This document shows, piece by piece, positions 1-64,000 of a stretch of 64,000 bases of DNA (positions are counted from its first letter, which is position 1; the number at the start of each line of letters is the position of its first letter). The notes below the pieces were generated by a model that saw nothing but the letters and a program-made list of their open reading frames with translations, ran no database searches and was not told the DNA's origin. Origin of the DNA: Cylicocyclus nassatus (lineage: Eukaryota > Nematoda > Chromadorea > Rhabditida > Strongylidae); assembly GCA_958299035.1 (NCBI GenBank), contig CATQJL010000305.1, positions 36,841,733 through 36,905,732 on the forward strand. The letters are read 5' to 3'. Position numbers and translations under genes: made by a program.

Positions 1-62955
<62,955 letters not shown>

Positions 62956-64000
62956 CTGCAACACAGTTCTTTCGGTGATGCTTTGAGACGTCGTAAATCA
63001 TGATAGCTTCGAAATTGCCACTCAATTCTTTTGTTCTCGTGCCTAGCAGTTTTTTCCTTTTATAACTCTACGTTTTTATTTCCGCACTTGTCAGCTAAAA
63101 GCGAAAAGAAAGCTCGAATCAAAGATGCGAGAAAAAAGTAGAATTTCCAATAAGATTTGCCAACTCCAAAATTTTTGGCTCGTGCAGACACATCCAATGC
63201 GAACTTCAACATCAAGGAGACTGCTGTCTTGCACGCTGAACAACTATATGAGCTTTTTCCAATTAGTTCTAACAAACATTTCTCTACTCTTTGCCATACT
63301 CACATACTAACCCTTAACCCACGAAAGAATCATAAAAGTTACCGTTATTTTTTCATCCATTAGTTCCTTGGTTCGTTTACTTATTGGCAGAACTTCAGAA
63401 AAATTTGTTTCCACCTTTTCTCTTTCTATCTAAGATGTCAAAATAAGTGTACAGTTCTTCTCAATTTTTTCTCTATTCTTTTCAAGTAGATCCTTCATGT
63501 GACGAATTTGATCGACTTGTTTGTTAAATGTGATTTACTCTTTACAAAAGTTACTTGAGCGAAAGTTTGAGAGATATACAAGGATTTCAAAGGCTGTAGA
63601 AACGCAATATGCTGAGAATACTCGGATCTTCCAGCATTATAGATTTGATTGACAAAATGCCCAAGCCTTACGCGGGTTTCGCTTCTCGATACTGAATTGA
63701 GACAAGAAATCTACTTATTGATATAGGCTGTAAATACCGAAATTCCTCGCATACAAAGCGCGAGGGATTCTTTCCCAAAGTCGAGCAGCTCAAATACGCC
63801 GAAGGCTTCACGGCCAAAAGGCTCTATACTGTGCACATAAGAATTCATTTCCAAAACACAGTGAAGCGATTGAGCGGCATGCTAACAAGCGAAAAAGGTG
63901 CGCCTTGTACGCGTGAAAGTAGGATAACTCAAAGTTTGCGGTCCCCCACAATGATCGGCCGCCTCAATGTGGCGTGGGGGTGACACTGGGTGTCGAACTG
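62956..64000. other. Sequence upstream of the first secure exon
   Basis: Probably introns and earlier exons of the TRPA gene. A diverged copy of the 221-bp foldback lies at about 63735-63930 (cgcatacaaagcgcgaggga and gcgccttgtacgcgtgaaag). Apart from the weak candidate exon at 63165-63235, I find no ankyrin coding. Confidence 0.4.
63165..63235 (-). CDS. Possible upstream ankyrin exon (weak)
   Basis: On the minus strand a TTGTTCAG acceptor is followed by 71 nt that end at a GTTGGC donor, with the phase 0 needed to join the exon at 62955. The encoded piece includes LMLKFALDVSARAKNFG, which resembles the second helix and loop of an ankyrin repeat. The donor is weak and the join would make one repeat four residues too long, so this is only a candidate. 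Confidence 0.25.

Overview
The window is invertebrate nuclear DNA, probably ecdysozoan (arthropod or nematode; I cannot settle which). Evidence for a eukaryote is direct: coding sequence on the minus strand is broken by spliceosomal introns, and almost everything else is transposons. Nothing suggests bacterial, organellar or viral DNA. No complete gene lies inside the window. No rRNA gene and no functional tRNA gene was seen. The DNA is moderately AT-rich with many poly-G/poly-C tracts at element ends. Main result: a single large gene on the minus strand runs across nearly the whole window (about 62955 down to 1) and encodes a TRPA-family ion channel. I assembled 18 exons by hand. All 17 junctions are phase-compatible and give one open frame of about 683 codons. 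They hold 13 ankyrin repeats, the pre-S1 linker, S1, the S1-S2 loop, S2 and the start of the S2-S3 region. The first ankyrin repeats and start codon lie beyond the right edge (a weak further exon is at 63165-63235), and S3-S6 with the pore lie beyond the left edge. Introns are bimodal: eleven are 33-120 nt, while six are 0.8-20 kb and hold the mobile DNA. Intron layout from left to right: 592-3695 holds two Helitron copies. 4350-24638 holds a SINE-like tRNA head, a hAT-type MITE, a Tc1-ended foldback, two Helitrons, a 2.3-kb foldback, a LINE fragment, a 3.6-kb foldback, and a 0.2-kb perfect CA microsatellite with three MITEs around it. 24814-40175 holds foldbacks, a PIF/Harbinger-like element, a four-level nest of transposons (28657-33164) containing an unexplained terminal coding exon, a solo LTR, mariner-type elements and a gag-pol fragment. 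40263-42402 holds two mariner-type elements. 42700-61292 holds more TTAA-type MITEs, a Helitron cluster, two tandem-repeat arrays interrupted by a Ty3/gypsy-like LTR retrotransposon that lacks protease-RT-RNase H, and a non-autonomous hAT with a perfect 8-bp target duplication. The mobile elements are almost all non-autonomous, and many are long inverted repeats. Target-site duplications could be read for many of them (TA, TTAA, TTA, CAG, 4-5 bp for LTRs, 8 bp for hAT), so several insertion orders can be reconstructed. All boundaries were read by eye; family names rest on terminal motifs and target duplications, not on database searches.
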